Notes under the pieces: model-generated
The model's input: only the letters and a program-made list of their open reading frames with translations
Database searches by the model: none
What the model was told of the DNA's origin: nothing
Shown here: one piece after another, positions 6,172-8,975 of the stretch
Position numbering within the stretch: the stretch's first letter is position 1
How the letters are laid out: each line of letters starts with the position of its first letter
Made by a program: the position numbers and the translations under genes
Source of the DNA: JBCCRH01 sp039208045
GTDB lineage: Bacteria; Bacteroidota; Bacteroidia; Chitinophagales; Saprospiraceae
Length of the DNA: 8,975 nucleotides
Assembly (NCBI GenBank): GCA_039208045.1
Contig: JBCCRH010000250.1
Location: 1-8,975, forward strand
Direction of reading: 5' to 3'

Positions 6172-7287
6172 TCACGGGCTAAATCGGATCGGTGCTTTGG
6201 GAGCTTGCAACACTAGGGATTCGCGTACCAAAAGGTCGCGATTGCCCAGCTGGTTCCACTCGATGATCTCTTGCTCGGTGCACCGAAAACGGGCGGCTAG
6301 TACGGCTACGGTATCTCCTGCTCCGACAATGTAGCGGCTCTGGTAGGCCTGCTGGCGGAGTAGGGGCCAAGTGCTTGCCCGCTGGTGCGCTATGTAGGCC
6401 CTCAGCGTAGGCATCACCTTGGCGGGTAGCTGTAGGTGGTAGCCACTCCTGCTTCCTGGAATAACGGATCGTAAAAAACCAGGATTTAGTCGTTCAATAG
6501 TTGCTTCAGGTAGCTTGCATACAGCGGCAATACGCCGAAAGCTCAGTCGGTCGAATACCTGAATCGTTTGTGTTTCATAATGTGCCAAGCTTGCGGTAGG
6601 AACGCTTTTTATCGTTACATGTTCGCTAAAGTGTTCCATCGCAAAAATGGTGGCGATATACTTGGGTATATATTTTCTTGTCTGCTTGGGTAAATAAGGT
6701 GCTACTAGGTCGAAATCTGTGCTTTTTGCCCGCCTAACAGCTCGATGAACGCGGCTTGGCCCACAGTTATAAGCGGCTAGTACCAGTGTCCAATCTCCAA
6801 ATTCTTCATACAGCGCTTTGAATAATTCAATGGCGGCCTCCGTCGACTTGTAGACATCTAATCGCTCATCTACATAACTATTTACTCGTAGCCCGTATGC
6901 TCTCGCAGTGGGCTTAATGAACTGCCAGAGTCCGGAAGCTCCTGCTGTGGACTGCGCGTCAGCAATCAATCTCGACTCGACGACGGGCAGGTATTTCAGT
7001 TCTTCTGGTAATTCGTGTAGGCGTAGGTAGTGCTCAAAAACGGGGAAAAAATAGTCCGCCCGGCGGAGCATCTTAGTGGTTTCTAGCCGACCGGTAGTTA
7101 GATAGCTCCTGACGTACTTTTTGACGTGTTGATCATAGTTAACGTCGATGTGTACGGGTAGGCAATAAATTTGTTGCACAATTTGCTGTTCTTTTTCGGC
7201 AGTCCACTCCATTGCGGAGAGTAGATGAGGCAAAAAACAGGCTACTACCAGCCAATGCTGATAGCGATAGGTCCATGAGCGTAGCAT
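6172..7287 (-). CDS. MltD-like lytic transglycosylase (GH23) with C-terminal LysM
   Basis: A 371-residue exported murein enzyme that cleaves the MurNAc-GlcNAc bond to form 1,6-anhydro ends. Residues 1-25 are a likely signal peptide (LVVACFLPHLLSA). The SLT catalytic domain spans about 85-225: catalytic Glu104 in PVVESRL, then AGASGLWQFIKPTARAYGL (115-133), VDERLDVYKST (139-149), and LAAYNCGPSRV (170-180), followed by KQTRKYIPKYIA (201-212), where this family usually has Glu-Thr rather than Gln-Thr. A degenerate LysM-like segment lies at about 236-288, and a clear LysM at 318-362 (SRYIVGAGDTVAVLAARF, then IIEWNQLGNRDLLVRESLVL) that should bind peptidoglycan. It is monocistronic, ended by a strong intrinsic terminator 18 bases past its stop. 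The start at 7287 gives the signal peptide; no clear promoter box is seen upstream. The family assignment is firm. Confidence 0.92.
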   Translation of the reverse strand: MLRSWTYRYQHWLVVACFLPHLLSAMEWTAEKEQQIVQQIYCLPVHIDVNYDQHVKKYVRSYLTTGRLETTKMLRRADYFFPVFEHYLRLHELPEELKYLPVVESRLIADAQSTAGASGLWQFIKPTARAYGLRVNSYVDERLDVYKSTEAAIELFKALYEEFGDWTLVLAAYNCGPSRVHRAVRRAKSTDFDLVAPYLPKQTRKYIPKYIATIFAMEHFSEHVTIKSVPTASLAHYETQTIQVFDRLSFRRIAAVCKLPEATIERLNPGFLRSVIPGSRSGYHLQLPAKVMPTLRAYIAHQRASTWPLLRQQAYQSRYIVGAGDTVAVLAARFRCTEQEIIEWNQLGNRDLLVRESLVLQAPKAPIRFSP

Positions 7288-7511
7288 AAGGGTTCGGTTT
7301 TGTTTGGATATGGCAGCAGCGAAAACTTGTTTTCAAAAAACAAGAACACTGAGCAAAGCCGAAATGTGAATTTGGAAAAATGTAAGGTAGGTAGGTAGAA
7401 CAGTTTCTCTAAGCAATTCCTAAACTTAACAAATAAAAGGTAGAAATCCAAAAGAAAGCGGTAGCTATCCACAAAGAAGTGGTCACCCCTCCATTTTTTA
7501 GTAAAAAACTT
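7288..7511. other. Intergenic stretch before the transglycosylase gene, no gene seen
   Basis: Together with the minisatellite that follows, this makes a 310-base gap between divergent genes. It is AT-rich, holds a palindrome at 7326-7344 and a short GTAG run at 7384-7397, and must contain promoters in both directions, yet I find no exact TAnnTTTG box on either strand. A 75-codon open frame on the - strand (7472-7245) overlaps the transglycosylase start and has low-complexity, Phe/Leu-rich content; I do not regard it as a gene. Confidence 0.6.
7326..7344. repeat. Perfect palindrome upstream of the lytic transglycosylase gene
   Basis: CTTGTTTT-CAA-AAAACAAG: eight-base arms that are exact reverse complements around a 3-base centre, 39 bases upstream of the ATG at 7287. 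Placement and symmetry suit an operator for a dimeric regulator; as RNA it would be a weak A-U-rich hairpin in the leader. Confidence 0.5.
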
Positions 7512-7596
7512 CCCCCCTAAACTATTTCCCCCTCCAACTATTTAACTACATAACCCCCAAACTCCTCAACTCTCAAACTCCAAAACTATCCCTCCC
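7512..7596 (-). repeat. C-rich minisatellite (copy 2, inverted relative to copy 1)
   Basis: A run of C-rich imperfect units on the + strand ends one base before the DHFR start codon. Bases 7552-7570 are the exact reverse complement of 2495-2513, and the 11-mer at 7568-7578 is the reverse complement of 2511-2521. AACTATTT recurs at 7520 and 7536, the same 16-base spacing as copy 1. Here the repeat occupies the whole region where the DHFR ribosome binding site and promoter should be. Confidence 0.75.
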
Positions 7597-7597
7597 T

Positions 7598-8092
7598 ATG
7601 TCCCAAGTTTCCATTATCGTAGCGATGAGCGAAAACCGCGTGATCGGCCTCAATAACCGCTTGCCCTGGCACCTCCCAAAAGATTGGGAAAACTTCTGGA
7701 AGGTGACGGATGGCAAAGCTTTCCTCATGGGCAGGCTCACCTATATCACGCCAGATGCCCTCATCTCGCCGTACAAAAATGTCATTCTAACCAGCAAAAG
7801 CGACCTCGCTGTTTGCGATCATTGCACCGTCGTTCCTGACTTAAGCACTGCCTTTGAACTCCTTCAAGAGGAAGAAGAATATTTCATTCTCGGTGGTGCT
7901 TCGGTGTATGAGCAAACCCTGCATCTAGTTGATTACTTATATCTCACTATTGTACATCATACCTTTGAAGGCGATGCGCATTTTCCAGCTATTGACTGGC
8001 AAGAGTGGGAGCTGGTAAAAAGCGAAAAACATGAGGTGGATGCCGAGCATGCCTATCCCTTCTCGTTCAATGAGTATCGCCGAAAGAAGTAG
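7598..8092 (+). CDS. folA: Dihydrofolate reductase with unusual folate-tail site
   Basis: A 164-residue cytosolic enzyme that reduces dihydrofolate to tetrahydrofolate with NADPH, supplying thymidylate, purine and Met synthesis. Visible motifs: IIVAMSENRVIGLNNRLPWH (6-25), LPKDWENF with catalytic Asp29 and Phe33, FLMGRLTY (42-49, NADPH phosphate region), ILGGASVYEQTL (97-108, the cis Gly-Gly turn), and LYLTIVHHTFEGDAHFP (114-130). Aligned without gaps to E. coli between GR(43-44) and KN(58-59), the invariant Arg57 that holds the folate alpha-carboxylate falls on Tyr59, and the preceding 'GRPLPG' is replaced by ALISP. This could be a real variant, a lower-affinity paralogue, or compensated by Lys60. 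The start at 7598 is the only one giving the full first strand; no Shine-Dalgarno sequence precedes it, only C-rich repeat. It lies 3 bases ahead of modA, probably in one operon. Confidence 0.9.
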   Translation: MSQVSIIVAMSENRVIGLNNRLPWHLPKDWENFWKVTDGKAFLMGRLTYITPDALISPYKNVILTSKSDLAVCDHCTVVPDLSTAFELLQEEEEYFILGGASVYEQTLHLVDYLYLTIVHHTFEGDAHFPAIDWQEWELVKSEKHEVDAEHAYPFSFNEYRRKK

Positions 8093-8095
8093 ACG

Positions 8096-8869
8096 ATGCG
8101 TGTAGTACTTCTCCTACTCTTCAGTACCATGTGGTGGTCGGCTTGTCAGCCAAATGCGAACACTTCCTCTAAGCCGCTTCAAATTGCGGTAGCTGCTAAT
8201 ATGCAATTTGCAATGGAAGCATTGGAAGCTGCTTTTGAGGCGAAGCATGGCATAGTCGTCAACGTGGTAATTGGTTCTTCGGGGAAGCTAGCGGCACAGA
8301 TCAAGCAGGGGGCACCCTACGATCTTTTGCTTTCGGCAAATATGAAGTACCCTAACTACCTCCAAGCAGAGGGCTTGGCGGCCACTCCTCCTGAGGTCTA
8401 CGCCTTTGGGGAACTTGTGCTATGGACTACTCTCGACATTCCACTGGATTCCCTCCCCCAGGTTCTAAGCACCCCAATAATCAAAAAAATTGGGCTTGCC
8501 AACCCTAGGAATGCGCCTTACGGGGAAGCTGCTAAGCAGTATTTACGGACCAAAGGGCAGTGGAATACCCTACAAGATAAGCTCGTCTTCGGAGAAAATA
8601 TTGCTCAGGTGAATCAGTACGTTCTATCAGGGGCATGTACGCTGGGCTTTACCGCTAAGTCGGTGGTGCTTTCGCCCAATATGCGGGGGCGGGGGCGTTG
8701 GGTCAGCCTTTCGGCAAATGCTTATACGCCGATCGCACAGGGTGTGGTGCAGACGACTTACGGAGCGGCAGAGCATGCTTTGGAAAGTGCTACTTTTTTG
8801 CAGTTTTTGAAAAGTGAGGAGGCAAAGGTGATCTTAGAGCAGTATGGATATACTATCAATTTGCAATAA
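8096..8869 (+). CDS. modA: Molybdate ABC transporter substrate-binding lipoprotein
   Basis: A 257-residue protein that captures molybdate (or tungstate) for the ModBC importer. Residues 1-17 form a lipoprotein signal with lipobox WSAC, so Cys17 would be lipidated and the protein anchored facing the periplasm. ModA hallmarks in order: LQIAVAANMQFAMEALEAAF (28-47), IGSSGKLAAQIKQGAPYDLL (59-78) followed by LSANMKYPNYLQAEG, LANPRNAPYGEAAKQYL, and GENIAQVNQYVLSGACTLGF. The oxyanion site residues expected in the A-N and GSSGKL segments are present. The gene starts 3 bases after the DHFR stop and ends 2 bases before modB, so the three are surely co-transcribed. Molybdate feeds molybdopterin cofactor enzymes. 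The family call is firm; preference for molybdate over tungstate cannot be told. Confidence 0.93.
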   Translation: MRVVLLLLFSTMWWSACQPNANTSSKPLQIAVAANMQFAMEALEAAFEAKHGIVVNVVIGSSGKLAAQIKQGAPYDLLLSANMKYPNYLQAEGLAATPPEVYAFGELVLWTTLDIPLDSLPQVLSTPIIKKIGLANPRNAPYGEAAKQYLRTKGQWNTLQDKLVFGENIAQVNQYVLSGACTLGFTAKSVVLSPNMRGRGRWVSLSANAYTPIAQGVVQTTYGAAEHALESATFLQFLKSEEAKVILEQYGYTINLQ

Positions 8870-8871
8870 GC

Positions 8872-8975
8872 ATGAATCACGACTTCTGGGAAACACTAGC
8901 TCTTACTGCTCAATTAGCACTTACCACCACTGTCATCCTTTCCTTTATCGGCATTCCGATGGCGTACTGGCTAGC
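8872..8975 (+). CDS. modB: Molybdate ABC transporter permease, 5' end only
   Basis: The first 34 residues of a gene cut by the window edge. The reading frame from ATG at 8872 gives MNHDFWETLALTAQLALTTT followed by VILSFIGIPMAYWLA, the usual ModB beginning: a short cytoplasmic lead with the 'L.LT..LA..TT' helix and then 'GiPlAywLA' of the first membrane segment. The gap to modA is two bases. The permease would form the channel for molybdate taken up by the preceding lipoprotein, with ModC expected beyond the edge or fused to it. Confidence 0.85.
   Translation, partial: MNHDFWETLALTAQLALTTTVILSFIGIPMAYWL

Noticed and set aside
6682..6687. Glu-Thr to Gln-Thr change in the lytic transglycosylase as a sign of inactivity
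   Set aside because: The catalytic Glu104 and the GLWQF and AYNCG motifs are intact, so the enzyme should be active; the change is minor.
7245..7472. Open frame of 75 codons on the - strand upstream of the transglycosylase
   Set aside because: It overlaps the transglycosylase start out of frame, is dominated by Phe/Leu from AT-rich DNA, and shows no motif.

Overview
The window looks like a chromosomal segment from a Bacteroidota genome, most likely a Saprospiraceae/Lewinella-type or related marine lineage. Four things point there: several start-proximal TAnnTTTG boxes (the Bacteroidota -7 promoter element), almost no Shine-Dalgarno sequences before the starts, a thioredoxin-fold exported protein with a long helical tail, and C/G-rich 16-bp repeats in gaps between genes. 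The taxon is an inference from these traits; no marker gene settles it.

Layout. Positions 2-388 hold the 3' end of a lipid A-type (LpxL/HtrB) acyltransferase on +. Next on + come a LysR-type regulator (446-1369) and an SbtA-family sodium/bicarbonate permease (1493-2464), which read as a regulator-transporter pair for inorganic carbon. A G-rich 16-bp minisatellite (2475-2526) separates them from an exported thioredoxin-domain protein (2603-3778). Converging on it from the - strand are a decayed thioredoxin-like gene remnant (about 3773-3922) and a 633-residue AT-rich gene (3924-5825). That gene's N-terminal module is P-loop-like but shows no Walker A, and it is followed by about ten 40-residue TPRs.

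A 346-base gap (5826-6171) contains the TPR gene's likely promoter, a strong long-hairpin RNA candidate (about 5961-6078, probably + strand because all three of its wobble pairs are G-U only in that orientation), and a textbook intrinsic terminator for the next - strand gene. That gene (6172-7287) is an MltD-like lytic transglycosylase with LysM. A second gap (7288-7597) carries a perfect 8-bp-arm palindrome, a GTAG run, and a second, inverted copy of the minisatellite directly before a dihydrofolate reductase gene (7598-8092). The DHFR gene is tightly followed by modA (8096-8869) and the start of modB (8872 to the edge), forming a folA-modA-modB operon.

The points most worth a second look are the unassigned structured RNA with two competing folds, the TPR protein with its degenerate NTPase-like N-terminus in an AT-rich block, the dispersed G/C-rich minisatellite, the thioredoxin relic, and a DHFR in which the otherwise invariant folate-tail arginine appears to be tyrosine.
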